Notes: a model not told the origin generated them from the letters alone. A stretch of 64,000 nucleotides of DNA from Rhyacophila brunnea (GCA_022495005.1 JAGYXB010000027.1:96214-160213); one strand, 5' to 3'; numbered from the stretch's first letter, positions 12,227-23,957 are shown. Translations and numbers: made by a program.

Positions 12227-14383
12227 TGAGGCGTAGAGTTACAAAACCCGCTCTGGGCGATTTTTCAAAAAAAATAGTTATGAATGTACGCAGGAGCTCT
12301 TTCGTAAGACCTATCTTCTGTTCTAGGTGAGAGTTTTAAATTCCTCTCTGTTTCTTCAAAAAATCAAAATAAATATCGAGGAGACTGACTAAACCCGCTC
12401 TTAAAATAAATTTGTTCTGGTAAAACCCTCTCTGCGTAACCAGCCAATCAGACGCCGCGATTTAAATAATGACTCTTCACGAAACCTTTAATCTCCATAC
12501 AAACCGTCAAACCGTTTTCTCGTGCGCGTCAAAATTTTGCTTCAATTATTTTACTATTTTTTACTTTTAATAATGAATATTTCAATAGTTAGTGTGACGG
12601 AATCTCAACAAGAACAATCAAGGAAGCGTTTGAAAAATTCAGCTGCTTGGAAATGTAGCCTGTTATGCCAAGAAACGTATTTGAAAATTGACTATATTTT
12701 GCTGTATTGTCATGAATAACCCAGTGGTGGCTCATATTATTTTCTAGTTTTACGTATATTTTTTGTTGTCATTTATATTTAATATTCTGTGTGATATAAT
12801 AAAATATCATAAGGTTCTTACACGTTTTATCATTATTTGGTTTGTGTCAAAAATATAATTAAAGGAAAACTATTTTCTGTCGGAGAAATGCTTTTTGTTT
12901 GATAATTTGTACTATACAAATGATAGATTTAGTAGGTTATGTTACGTTAGGTTAGTTTTTTCATCTCCCTTGATAAAAAATGACATTCCTTATCATTATC
13001 TCCACGGGACAAGTTTTTTTCGTCATAAAATTGTATCATTCGTTAATATGAACGATAATGAATTTTAATTCAAATATGTTTATTAATTTGTAGATTAGCT
13101 TAGTTGTAATAACGACACATAGTTAACAATGCTGTGCTATCTTGTAGAAATACCGTTACTTTTATAATACGTTTTTGCAATAAATTTCAGAAATTCCACG
13201 TTTACTATTATTTGTATATAAAAAGTAGCAGGAATAACAGAATATAGGTAATAAATATTTATGTGGGAAAATAAGTAAGCTCATACTTCGCAACTTTTGT
13301 TTATCGGATTTGGTTTCTGAATTAAATGATATAAAATATCTAATATACCTAAGTAGATTATGAATAATATAGCTTAAAAATATTATCATTTTATTTTTAA
13401 ATTTAATAAATAGGTTGGTAGTTAATGGTGGGTTTCCCACAGACATGGAATTTGGGGACACAGGTAATACAGGGATTAGCTAGGTAAAGGCCGGTACTTA
13501 AGTCCGCTGGGTTTTTTTATTTATGCTATTGATATTATTAAAAAAATAGTTATTGTTATTTCAAATTATCTTATAATTACTTTTAAGGGTTTAAAAATAT
13601 CTTTCTGATTCAAAATATGGTCATTAATATTAAAATTATTAAGAATTATTAGGGCACTTATATAATGATAAAAGATTAGCTACCTATTAAACAAATAATT
13701 TGCATGGTATGTAGGTAATAACTAATTGTCTCCAGAAAAAGTAACATTTTTTGATAATGGTTTTTATTTTTATTAGTACATGACATTAACATATTAAAAT
13801 TAAAAAGTTTCACAAAGGCAATTTGACATAGTAAAAAGTAGGCAATATTCAACTAAATAACTATTTTTTTAAATCTAAAAAAAATATTTTCAAGAAAAGT
13901 AAATACCACTATTTTTTAAAAATATTACATACCAATATAACAGCTAAATATGTAGGTACAATGCGAAAAATATACAGCTACCATTAGGTAAGAATGGCTA
14001 CAAAATATTTTCTAGACAAATTAAATTCGAAAATATATTACATAATTGAAATAAATACGGACCGCTACTAAACTATCATCTCCTGTCGACAATGTACCAT
14101 TGTGCGACAAACTCCGCTCTTTTTAAAAAATTCCGCGTCGAACGCCGCTCTGTCAGGTAGAGACTGACAAAGACCGCTCTTGGGATAATTAAAATGCATT
14201 TATTTGAATAAATTCAGCTTATACATTGGATTTGACATTTTATTATACTTTTCCGTATGTAACGGAAGAAATATATTATCTAAAATTACACTTAAATCAT
14301 CATGATATGCCCAAAACAGTTTTTCGTCATTTACTCAAAACTCAAAAAAGTCTCTAGAGCGGGTTTTGTAACTCTACGCCTCA
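12227..14383. mobile_element. DNA transposon, 2157 bp, 28-bp perfect terminal repeats, TATA duplication
   Basis: Both ends carry the same 28 bases read inward, starting TGAGGCGTAGAGTTAC and finishing AAAACCCGCTCT, without mismatch. TATA lies immediately outside on both sides (12223-12226 and 14384-14387), consistent with a 4-bp target duplication, although the palindrome makes the register ambiguous. The word CCGCTCT, or a near variant, recurs inside near both ends (about 12394, 12427, 14114, 14145, 14174) in one orientation. These look like subterminal transposase-binding sites. The coding remnant at 12573-12719 is the only recognisable gene piece. The 4-bp duplication and the type of N-terminus suggest the same superfamily as the element at 52514-55735. 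Confidence 0.8.
12573..12719 (+). pseudogene. N-terminal fragment of a transposase (RKRLKN type)
   Basis: A 48-residue frame starting at ATG 12573 contains SRKRLKNSAAWK. Basic stretches of the form R-K-R-x-(K/R)-N-x-x-x-W-K are typical of the N-terminus of insect proteins whose later part carries the SDN-GGQN and HTQNE blocks. That later part is present as a relic at 53-54 kb of this window. Here the frame stops after 48 residues and no further blocks are visible to 14.3 kb. It is either a first exon or a truncated gene. The family link rests on memory of related proteins and is moderate. Confidence 0.4.
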
Positions 14384-15890
14384 TATATCAGTTATTCCAA
14401 ATGCACCAAGAAATAAACTATATTCATTACATTCTCACTAAAATAAATCGAAGAAAGTGAAGACGCTAAAAAATATCCAAGCTTTGACCGCGCGTTCAAA
14501 ATGGCGGCCGTCCACTCTTCACATAGACGGTTTCAACACATACTACCGAGCAAATACGCCGCGTTTGTATTTGTCATACACAGGGCTGTGTTGAGTACAT
14601 GCTGCCGTAGTTGGTTACGGTCTATGACAGATATATTACTAAATCACTTGTGGAATAATCAGTGGGTTATCGCTTATCGCATTTAGTAAGTCGTAAACTC
14701 AAATTTTATTACCGTTTCAAATTCTGAAGCTATATTTATTTTCGTCGCCATAAAATAATGTCATCCACTTATTCATTAGGATGTTTTGGAGAATAAAACA
14801 CTAAAAATAATTACCGCACTGCTAAAATATTATTATTTTATTATAATATAATTTATGAGGCGCCGTCGTCTTTTTCATTGTACAAAGGGCCTGTCGAATA
14901 ATCGCCAGGCATAATATGAGCATGTGAACAGAGCTAACACAGTTTCGTGGCACATAAACAATAAAAATTATTACCCATTATAATAATGTAAATATCAAAT
15001 ATGGAACAATGAACAAAGCCAAACATATTTACTGGAGAGCTGTGCATCGATAAAATATTTTCCAGCATTATTTCTTCGATAATATTATGTGGTAGTGACA
15101 TTTTGGTGGGTGAAATAATTATTTCACTTATATTTATAATGACAAAAATACTAAAAACAAATCTTCAAAATGATCACAAATCACTAAGAAAAAATACATA
15201 ACACTAACGTAATCATAATAATTAATTAAAAGGTAAATAAAAATATTATCGATGCACACTTTTCGATGCATGACCAATGTTTTGTTTTGATAACCCTGGT
15301 GACGCAACAAGTACACCCGTCTTCGCAATGGCGCGCGATTCAAACGACTGAATAACGAGTGTTCTTTTCAAAAATATATTTCCTTGTGTTTTACTTGACA
15401 TTTTTATGATCTGTTGCCTGATATGTCTACCTAAAGGTTTGAACTAATTTTTAAAGCATATTATCCACAAGTGTCTCTTCTAGTTTGGTCAAAAATACGA
15501 GATAAAGTCTATGGCATGTTTACATGCCATACGCAGTCTAAGGGTTAAACAATTCCATTTAAATAAATCACTGCATTGAAACAGAACTAGACAAATTATT
15601 GGTTTTTCATAAGGATACTGACATGAATGTATACTTTGAAATGGATTTCTTTTGAGTATTTACATGAAAAAACTGTTTTGAGACAAATATAAAATAATGT
15701 TTCACAGTTGATTGTAAAAGGGTGAAATCATACATCGTTTAAAATGTAACAAGGATCACTTATACTGATATACACGATGCTGTAAAATTTTATTTTATAT
15801 TCGGCTCAACACGGTAATTATGATTCAGTGAAACCCCCGAAATAGCAACAACCACCCCAAAGAAGCGATTACGGTGCATAGCCGAGATTG

Positions 15891-17518
15891 TCAATTTTTG
15901 CACCTAGCATTAATATTAGTGCGCTCAACTCTGACTTGGCTGCACCGATCTGCACCGATCAGAGCCGCAGTCTCTGACTTGGCTGCACCGATCAGAGCCG
16001 CAGTCTCTGACTTGGCTGCAATGATCAGAGCCTGCGTGTCTGACCTGGTTGCAATGCCGAGAGCCACCATGTCAGACCTGAGCGCAGCAACGTTGATGGT
16101 CAGCAACTCTACGGCGGTATTCAACACGGGCACCGGACCCATTGTCTGCGTTGCCACAGAAGTTTGTGACAACGAGAGCCTGCGGGCTCTCACTGTTGCT
16201 GGGAAGACAGCACTGCCTTCACTTGTAGCAGCATGGGCTCTTGTGAAAGCAGCACTGTCTTCCAGTGCAACAGTTTGAGCCGTGAGCCGTGGTGTCGCAG
16301 AAATTGCACATTCGGGGGTTGTCATCATATCTGCATCTGATGATGATTCTGAATATGTAGGTACAGTAAGAGGGGTTGCGGTGAGTGCCACCTCCATGCT
16401 GCTGGTGCTGGGTTGGTTGATCCACCGCTGGGGCTCCGACGTTGACGCGACGTTGACACAGACGCGACCCAAAATTTCCTGTGGTACCTGTGAATTAAAT
16501 GTTATCACCATAAGTAAACATGCGACGGGTGAACCCTTTTATACTGTTAATCAATATAGAATTTCATGAATGACCTACCCCCCAGTGTAATTGCCCTGTC
16601 TACCTTGCTCCCCAGTAACTGTAAATGGCACTATTAGAGCCATAATTCGCTGCTGGAGAGCAGACAGCCGGATTCTACAGGGCGGGCCGCCTCCTGTCTT
16701 CCTCTGGGAGATCAGGATTTTGGCCATTTTGGCCCGCGTGTTCCGCCTTGTGTCTTGCCATACCTGTAAACAATAATAATTAGAAATTTTCAATTTCAAC
16801 AATATTACTAACGATCTAGTACTATTTACAGCAGTGACATTTGGGATGCTTTCAAAAGATGTGGTTTAATTTATGAAAACATTTCTTACTTGAACTTGCT
16901 ATCTATAGCTACCTATGGTGGATTTATGTGGAGAGTAAGATATTTTGTAAAATAATATTGGATAGGTTGTTGACACAGTCTATTATATTTAAATAAATAA
17001 TAATTTTTACCAATACTAGTAATAAATAGTAAATCACCTTTTTCCACCGTCTGTGGGATTTTGTAGCACCGCCCAAACAAGCATTTAATTGCTCCGACAG
17101 TTCTCTCCACAACCTCTCCATGTCGAGGCTGGTGAACTGCCCGGTAAGCCTTCCGGCGACGAGGTCAGGATGCACTAAGGAAAATAGGGTAATTTTATAG
17201 TATTCGATATCATTGCGGTTAAGCTGGTTTGAGTTACAGTAGGTTATGGTTTGGTTTTTAGTCTCAAAAACGAGGTCATTACACAATTCGCCATCACAAA
17301 TTAAACACTTTTAACCATATAAATATGTCATAATAATTATACAGGCTACGTCTCTAACTGTGTTAACTCCACATGTTGGCGTTATTTTAGTAGGCTACAT
17401 TTCTTACGAGTATACGAGATATGTTTACAATATATCCAAATTGAATAAAAACTTTTATGTACTTACTTTCCATGAAGTCCACTAACAGCTCCATCTGATA
17501 CCTATTGGCCATTGACAT
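15891..17518 (-). CDS. MADF/Myb-SANT-like DNA-binding protein, four exons
   Basis: The reading is minus strand. Exon 1 (17518-17467) reads MSMANRYQMELLVDFME. Exon 2 (17174-17038) reads MHPDLVAGRLTGQFTSL, then DMERLWRELSEQLNAC and KSHRRWKK. Exon 3 (16763 to about 16579) reads VWQDTRRNTRAKMAKI and RKTGGGPP. Exon 4 is 16487-15891. The three-helix tryptophan pattern (LW, RWKK, VWQD) followed by K-TGGGPP is the zeste-like Myb/SANT domain that accompanies Harbinger-type transposases and is also domesticated in insects. Exons 1-3 join cleanly in phase. Exon 4 (199 codons, low-complexity Ser/Thr/Ala, with ALIGAAKSETAALIGA-like repeats) is open in a phase that does not match the GTAGGT donor after a G6 run. 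One extra G there would restore it, so either the donor differs or the gene carries an indel. No transposase lies next to it. Confidence 0.65.
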
Positions 17519-17699
17519 TTTGTTAATTCTGTAAAGGAATAAATAAATACACTTTTAGTATGATTCATACATATTATTTTATAAAAGAGACACAGTATAT
17601 CTGAAATAGAATCTGACTTACCGACGTATCTGTTCTTATAAAAGTTTTTGCGCGCGTGAAATAGCCGTCATATGAAGGCATAGACAAAAATATAATGCA

Positions 17700-18116
17700 A
17701 ACTCTTAGGCGATCAAATATGTACACCCGATTTTTGGCAATTATTACGTTCTATTATTGGACATATGGAGAAGCAATACGCTTATGCTATCGCATTATGA
17801 AGCAGGTTTGCTACTCACTTCGACCATGCTTCATTCGGGGATTGGCCTCCTGGCAGTTGTCGGTAATACGCATGCGGGGTTGCGGTAACAGACATGGGAA
17901 ACGATGGTCGCTTTGTCGTTTTCCTACTGCTGTTGACGGGATACCTTCCAGCACCGATACGCGTCAAAACTCGAACAGGTATCTATGAATGAAAAATCTA
18001 ATCGTTATAAATACACACGAGGGAAGCTGTTAGTCAATAGAGAATTTTTTTAACGATCTACCCCAATGAAACTACCCTGTCTACTACGCTCACGTGTTAC
18101 CGTAATTGGCAGTATA
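17700..18116 (-). pseudogene. Second, broken copy of the MADF/Myb-SANT-like gene (3' exons)
   Basis: The minus strand at 18052-18116 resembles the end of exon 3 of the neighbouring MADF-like gene: AGTAGACAGGGTAGTTTCAT against GGTAGACAGGGCAATTACAC, with the same flanking spacing. At about 17982 downwards, ATACCTGTTCGAGTTTTGAC resembles the start of its exon 4. The coding frame is not kept for long. At about 18112-18117 the similarity stops abruptly and sequence shared with the ZNF duplication begins. The left breakpoint of that duplication therefore lies inside this gene copy. Confidence 0.45.
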
Positions 18117-18135
18117 AAAGAAAATAACATACTAG

Positions 18136-18503
18136 CGCCTGTACACGTGCATGGATTTACTTGTATAAACAATGTGTATTTCAAACTATCGCAATAATAA
18201 CTATTTACACGTTAAAAGTGCTGACTGTCTCTGCAAAATCATACTTCAAGCGTAAGCGAGACGCGATGTCATTCGGACAAGTTCGTAGATAATCGGTAGA
18301 CATCAAAATATTTTGTGTGATGTAGTTCGTATTTTTTTCGGCAGGTTCGCCACTATCGTTCCACTGCGCATGCGCACAGTCATGCAAGCACCAATAAATT
18401 ACATGCAATCTTGCACGATAATACGTGTTTACACATCCATTTTCTTGTTATAACCGCGATAATATGTACTGTCAGCAGTTTATCCATGCACGTGTATACG
18501 GGG
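18136..18503. mobile_element. MITE copy 1 of a ~365 bp family, shared by both ZNF paralogs
   Basis: The terminal inverted repeats are GTACACGTGCATGGATTTAC at the left and, read inward, GTATACACGTGCATGGATAA at the right. The interior includes ACTGCGCATGCGCA and CGATAATACGTGTTTACAC. The reverse complement of the whole unit occurs at 27306-27665. It sits about 55 bp downstream of the third exon of the left ZNF gene. Confidence 0.85.
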
Positions 18504-18558
18504 TATCATAATCTCAATTATATAGTGATAAATGAATTAATATTATCAACGTTCCTAC

Positions 18559-20548
18559 CTGTTCTACTGGCTTGCATTCGGAATATGAGCAACCGGGTTG
18601 TGAATCTTCATATTTGATTTGTGGTTTTGTATCTTCTATAAATTCATCCTTCGAATTAACTGGTTCAGAATCTGTCTCACACTTTACATTAGCACGGTTA
18701 ATTTCAGGCCACTGCAAAATATACAATTAAATTTTAAACGCCATTATTTTAGTATGAGGGAGTTAGTTTTGTTTATAATTAAAATGGTACTGATTCGACT
18801 GAAGAGAAGAGTGGGAAGGGGGCAAGGGGAGGCCTTCATCCTGTGATGGATCGATACCTGCTAATGATGATTATGGTATTGATATTATCATTATGTAGCG
18901 ATTAAACTTGACATACGTAAGTATGGATTTATTCCTGACATGGGGCTGTTTGTTAAAAATTTAGTTTGTTCCAAAACTGTATTTGGAGGTATGCTGATGT
19001 TGGAGGTAGATGAGGAGAGAGTCATTGTTGCTTGGTTGTTGAGATGAGGGTTTATTGATTGATACAAGAATATGGATTGGATGATGACGTGAGATTATAA
19101 TCGCGAGATACGTGAGATCTATATGATCAAGAGATTAATTATAAGAATGCAGTGAGACTTGATTCGAGTGGAATAACGGATGTACAATGTCGATTGAAGA
19201 ACTCGTGACAATAACAATACCCACATCTCGTGACGGACTCAACAAGTGGAGTGTTAGTTCATAGATTTTTCTTCTTATTTACATTAATGAAGTACATATA
19301 TTACCATAGATATTCTCAGTAATTCTCAACCAAAACAAACACTACCTACTGGTCTAAATTCTAATGGATTTAAGTTTTGCACTCCGTTTTCGTCGTTTTT
19401 TGCAACCCAGGTTTCGCCTTTCGGTATCTTTGGGCTTTATGTGCCCTCACTAAAATGTATATACACACTGAGATGACGAATAAAATTAATACTCACTTAC
19501 TACCTACTCACTACCTAGGTAAAACTTTATTACCCACCTATTAAGTCAAGAATCTCGTGTAACACCCCCCCAGCATCCATATCCACCAATCAATTACAAT
19601 CCACTATGAAAAGTGCAACCATATAGTATATTTCGTACAATTCCCAAGTGTTTGAATTAACAAAAATATTTATAGTAGGTAGCAATAATACGAGTACAAT
19701 GACAATGGAACGTACTTGTGAATCGTTATTCAACATTGACGCTTCCGAATATTCGCCAAACTCTTGAAAGGCTTGTGCTTGAAGAAGGGCTACTTTATTA
19801 TCAGTCAGACATGCGTCATGTATACACTTGTGATAGGTCAGAATCTTTTTTGAAGAGAAAAATGCATAACATACATCGCACACAAAATTATTGTGATAAA
19901 ATGAAGCTCGTGTCAATTTTAAAGAGATTTCTTTTTTGGGAGCATTCATTATTTCTTGCTTAATGTTATGTTCTTGTATTGTAATTGCATTGTACGGCAT
20001 TGCGGCTTGTATCTCAGGAATGTCATGAGCTCCGTGCTGAAAAAATGAAGCGAATTAATTTTGTTCCTAGATGTACTATCTTATGCAAATGTTCATTCAA
20101 TATACTGTAGATATATTATGCGTAAATTAGCAATGCTATCAATCAGCGTGTTTTAGAAGACTTGATATTATAAATAAGTGAAAAAACCGTAATTTTATAG
20201 TAACCTGCAGTATCGCCATTGTGGTTAAGGTGTTTTGATAGGTAGGTACGAATACATACCAAAAACCTTACACAACTTAATGAAAAATAACCCATAACCT
20301 AACAAACCTGCTTATTTTTGAATTACAGTGACGCCTTAATCACAACAACGATGTAGAGTAGGTAATATGAATAGTATGTTTGTAACTTGTAATAACAAAC
20401 TAACCTCAGAAATGCACGTGGCAGCATCGGCATTCTCTTGCTTTATATTGGTGTTGGCGTCTGGTTTGCTTGTATGTTTCACATTAGAGCAATAGTTATG
20501 ATCTTTTATATAAGATTCCAGCTCAGGTATTTCACGTTTTACGTCCAT
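18559..20548 (-). CDS. Left ZNF paralog: three 5' exons, no finger array
   Basis: Exon 1 (20548-20405, 48 codons) reads MDVKREIPELESYIKDH and NTNIKQENADAATCISE. Exon 2 (20036-19716, 107 codons) reads MPYNAITIQEHNIKQEI and a partial finger FVCDVCYAFFSSKKIL with an H-x4-H-like tail. Exon 3 (18711-18559, 51 codons) reads WPEINRANVKCETDSEP and DEFIEDTKPQIKYEDSQPG. All introns are GT-AG and phase 0. Exons 2 and 3 have exactly the lengths of the right paralog. The start was chosen by alignment with the right copy (TKMDVKSE), although an in-frame upstream Met exists at 20578. No tandem finger exon is found below 18.5 kb; the duplication ends at about 18.1 kb. If expressed, it would make only the acidic psi-K-x-E region with one atypical finger, unless spliced to something else. 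A truncated gene or pseudogene is the likeliest state. Confidence 0.7.
19386..19482 (+). repeat. Degenerate copy of a ~95 bp inverted-repeat unit
   Basis: TTTTTTGCAACCCAGGTTTC and CATATAC-like text up to ACACTGAGATGACG match the unit at 23867-23957 in the same plus orientation. The duplicated genes around them are inverted, so the two copies are independent insertions rather than products of the duplication. Confidence 0.5.
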
Positions 20549-20643
20549 TTTACGTGTTTGAATTTGAGAATAAGCCAAAGACTATCGCGACAGACCATAG
20601 CCATAGACTAATATACTTTTCCATAGCCGACAAGCCGACTCAT

Positions 20644-21125
20644 CAGTGTTGCCATATTTTGAAAGTGGAATTATAGTACAGAGCCTCCAAAATTATAGTA
20701 TTTGGGGATAAAATATAGTACGCGTTGTCATCTGTTGAAAATGAAAATTTTCCCAATTTTTCATGGTCGGCTCGTTTTTTTTAGAAAAAATATTTCTTCG
20801 CGGGCCGCAGGTTCCCGATTTTTCATAGTCGGCTTGTTTTTTTAGGAAAAATATTTCTTCGCGGGCCGCAGGTTCCCAATTTTTCATGGACGGCTCGTTT
20901 TTTTTAGGAAAGATATTTCGTCGCGGGCCGCAGATTTCCAAATTTTCGCAGACCACTCGATTGCGAAATGGCAAATGCAAAATTATAGTACTTTTATATG
21001 AAATTATAGTACGATTTTCAAAATTATAGTATTTTGGGCGTACTATACATATTTTATATCGTACATAGTACGCGGACCAAAATTATAGTACAAATACTAT
21101 AATTATAGTACGGTTGGCAACACTG
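20644..21125. mobile_element. hAT-type MITE with perfect 8-bp target duplication
   Basis: The ends are CAGTGTTGCCA and TGGCAACACTG. CGACTCAT lies directly outside on both sides (20636-20643 and 21126-21133). CAG-start ends and 8-bp duplications define hAT elements. The interior has eight copies of AATTATAGTA or a near variant, mostly near the two ends, and three tandem ~62 bp units (about 20755-20940) containing TTCGCGGGCCGCAGGTTCC. No transposase is encoded. A minus frame through the three units (20693-20980) is a product of the repeats. Its left end lies 95 bp upstream of the left ZNF start codon. Confidence 0.9.
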
Positions 21126-21193
21126 CGACTCATAGACTAATATACTTTTAGCCGACTGTAGATGGCAGTGGACAAAACACAATTTGGCAGGCG

Positions 21194-21653
21194 AAGTGTT
21201 GCCATCTTTTCAAAGTGGAATTATAGTACAGAGCCTCAAAAATTATAGTATTTGGGGAAAAAATATAGTACCTACGCGATGTCATCTGTTGAAAATGTAT
21301 AGGTTTTTTGTTTTTCAGAAAAAAAAAATAACGGAGAATTTGAGAAACTCCGAGACCCCTTTTTATTTAGATAGGTACCTCTTCCGACCAAAAATGCTGG
21401 GATTTTCTTACGTTTTTCGAGCATTTTTTTTCCAAGTTTTCCAAATTATGTTATATTGCGAAATTATAGTACTTTGCACCAATGTATCGAACGAAAATAT
21501 CGAAATTTTAGTACTTTTTACATATTTTTTCCGATAGTCAAAATTATAGTACCTACCTATTTTGGGCGTACTATACCTGTTTTATATCGTATATAGTACG
21601 CAGACAAAAATTATATTACAAATACTATAATTATAGTACGGTTGGCAACACTG
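21194..21653. mobile_element. Second copy of the same hAT-type family
   Basis: It shares GTGTTGCCATCTTTTCAAAG, GGAATTATAGTACAGAGCCT, then GACATC-like and CGTACTATA blocks and the GGTTGGCAACACTG right end with the element at 20644. The interior differs: the GCGGGCCGCAG tandem units are absent and a distinct segment (about 21310-21530) is present. The left terminus is altered from CAG to AAG. The flanks (ggcaggcg and tgtcgtat) do not match, so the duplication is lost or the left end is rearranged. Confidence 0.75.
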
Positions 21654-22012
21654 TGTCGTATCAAATATTCAATATCGAATAACTCACGCACTATAATAGT
21701 ATGAGAAAAAAAATAACAAAATATGCAGAATCGTACACTAGCTATGCGAAAAGAGATTTCACTAAAAAATTTTTTGAAACCCACGCAGTCAGGTTTTACA
21801 CAAAAACTTAAAAATTAAATAGCGCACTGAATATAAGTGAAAAAGCAAAACATAATCGTGCACTAACGTTCACTACCAACCGACAAGTGTTAACAATTTA
21901 AAATTAAGAAAAAACCCAAGCTTAGTAACACAAGTATCCAGCAATTAGCTGGGTCACACAAATTGAAATTCGAATAACTCCCTTAATGTGCGTGCACAAA
22001 CGTGCAGTAGCG

Positions 22013-22192
22013 ATGCACAAATGAACGCACTCAAAAAAAATTGAAATTTCAACATTGGGGACCCAACGTTTAGCTGGAACACCCAATTTGAAATTGGATT
22101 TTTTCGGTTATTATAGGTGCACTAACGAAAACAAATCGTGCACAAATGAACGCACCCAAAAAAAGTTGGAGTTTTAACATTGAGTGATCCAG
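22013..22192 (+). repeat. Two direct copies of a ~58 bp unit about 122 bp apart
   Basis: TGCACAAATGAACGCAC followed by (T/C)CAAAAAAA, a TTGAAATTTCAACATTG-like block and GACCCA occurs at about 22013 and again at about 22136. Short GTGCAC words are enriched across 21830-22150. No open frame or terminal repeat was identified. Confidence 0.5.
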
Positions 22193-22235
22193 GTAAATGG
22201 TCCTCTTTCCCACTGACGTGATAACCAGTAAACCG

Positions 22236-22695
22236 TCAATGACATTGAGCTACTTTACAAGCTGTTTATTGGAAAATTTAAAAGCAGGCGATTCAGCTAC
22301 TGCGATTGTGATGATGACTCACAAAACTTTCCATTCGCTGCAGCGGTCGAAATGGACAATTTATTTTACGAGCCGGAACATAGTCGTTATCAATGCTATG
22401 TACATTTTTCTAAAAATAAGTGTGTTACTTATATTTTTTGATATAAATTATGACCTATCTTGTTCATTGTCAAATTATTTTTTCCGCTGTCGCAGTCTTC
22501 CGCAGGTCGCTACCATCGCTCCACTGCGAAGACGCAGTAGGCCCACACGTTAGCGAGTAATAAATGTCAACTTTTCTCGCAAGATTGTTTATAATAATTA
22601 TGCTTGTTAGCTTGTCTATGATGACACTGGGTGAGTTTACGAGCAGATTGTAAGTTCGCAAACAAGCAGCGTGTAAAGTAGCTCAATGTCATCGA
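22236..22695. mobile_element. MITE with ~31-bp imperfect terminal repeats
   Basis: The left end reads AATGACATTGAGCTACTTTA followed by CAAGCTGTTT. The right end, read inward, is GATGACATTGAGCTACTTTA followed by CACGCTGCTT. The interior near 22490-22530 has GCAGGTCGCTACCATCGCTC followed by CACTGCG, a block also present in the MITE at 18136 and 27306, so the two families share a core. No coding capacity. Confidence 0.7.
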
Positions 22696-23866
22696 GCCTT
22701 TAGGCATTTTGCAAACTAAAGCCAGATTAGTTATCCAATGTGTTCATATTAATTTGAACCGAGAATCGGATTGCACGTATAAGATCTATAATTTAATTTT
22801 ATTTAATATTATCCTTCGAATATCGAGCAAGCTTTAATTTTTTTGTGTTAGGTACCTACCTACCTAAACTGGTCAGGATCAAAGAAATAAAATTAATTAT
22901 TCAATACACCTGGTTTGATAACACCCCAGGTACCTACCTAATATAAGTAGGTACCTACCTTCTATAAAAATACAATTCTTATGTGTTTTTTTTTCAAATA
23001 CGATGCCCGACGATTCTTGAATCTACAGCCACTAGATACCTTCCAATGTAAGTCATCCTAATTATTTACAACGAATTTGTTCGAAAGAGGTAAAAAAAAT
23101 ATCGATTTTTTTTATATTTTTTTAAATTTACCGGTTAGCATTTTTGATCCGAAGAGTAACTTAAATGAAAAAAGGTTCTTATGATATGTCAAATTATCAA
23201 ATATACTATATTATCAAACAGCTAAAATGACAACACGTAGGTACTATAATTTCTTGGATTGTGTTCTTATAATTCGGTTACAAAAAGATGGCAACACTGT
23301 AGCATATTATTGTCATTTCACGGCTGCCAAATTGTGTTCTGTCCCGACAATCCTGAGCTTATTCTCACTTCAAACACAAAAATGGACGTAAAAAGCGAAA
23401 TATGTGACCTCGAATCTTATTGTAATGTGCAAAATACAAGCAAACCAGAATCAGACGCCAACACCAATATAAAGCAAGAGAATGCTGACGAAGCCACGTG
23501 CATTTTTGAGGTTAGTTTTTGCATATAGGTACCTAAATTATTAATAATAAATTTGTAGAAAGTATATAGACGTTAGTTCGTTTTTATTGTAGGTATATTT
23601 CATCGCATTTCATCACCATTTCAAACCAAACAAATGAAATCGGATGGTTCGATTTGAACGATTTGACAGATATTTTACGAGGACGCGATTTTCGACAACT
23701 TTACTAATCATCAGTTTTGCCAGTATCTTAAATTTAATTCAATAATACTTTGTCTCTAAAGCAGCAACACATTGACTGAAATGTCACCTTGGGATGTGTA
23801 TCATGAGATTCTAGCCTGCGATATAGCCCGTCGTCTAGGTACAAGGACACACATTTAATTGTCGCG

Positions 23867-23957
23867 TTTTTTGCGACCCGGGTTTCGCTTATTGGCATCT
23901 TCACGCACTATGTGTACTCACCAAAAGATAAATACACACTGACCGGGTCGCAAAAAA
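23867..23957. mobile_element. Miniature inverted-repeat unit, 91 bp
   Basis: TTTTTTGCGACCCGG opens it and CCGGGTCGCAAAAAA closes it, an exact 15-bp inverted repeat. A diverged copy lies at 19386-19482. Confidence 0.6.

Larger units (their letters stand above)
12102..15550. mobile_element. Possible piggyBac-type outer element (TTAA/CCCT ends)
   Basis: The left end reads TTAACCCTTTCGCTGCG. The right end, read inward on the other strand, is TTAACCCTTAGACTGCG. The TTAA duplication and CCCT start are the signature of piggyBac-type ends, and the first 17 bases agree at 14. No piggyBac transposase is visible inside, and the similarity fades after the CTGCG word. The two ends could belong to two separate MITEs rather than one 3.4 kb element. 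Another transposon (12227-14383) occupies most of the interior. Confidence 0.35.

Noticed and set aside
15874..16278. Plus-strand open frame of 134 residues
   Set aside because: It is antisense to exon 4 of the MADF-like gene; its Ala/Ser-rich repeats mirror the repeated minus-strand codons.
20693..20980. Minus-strand frame with three similar segments, looking like a repeat protein
   Set aside because: It is a read-through of three tandem DNA units in a hAT MITE, with units not a multiple of three in length.
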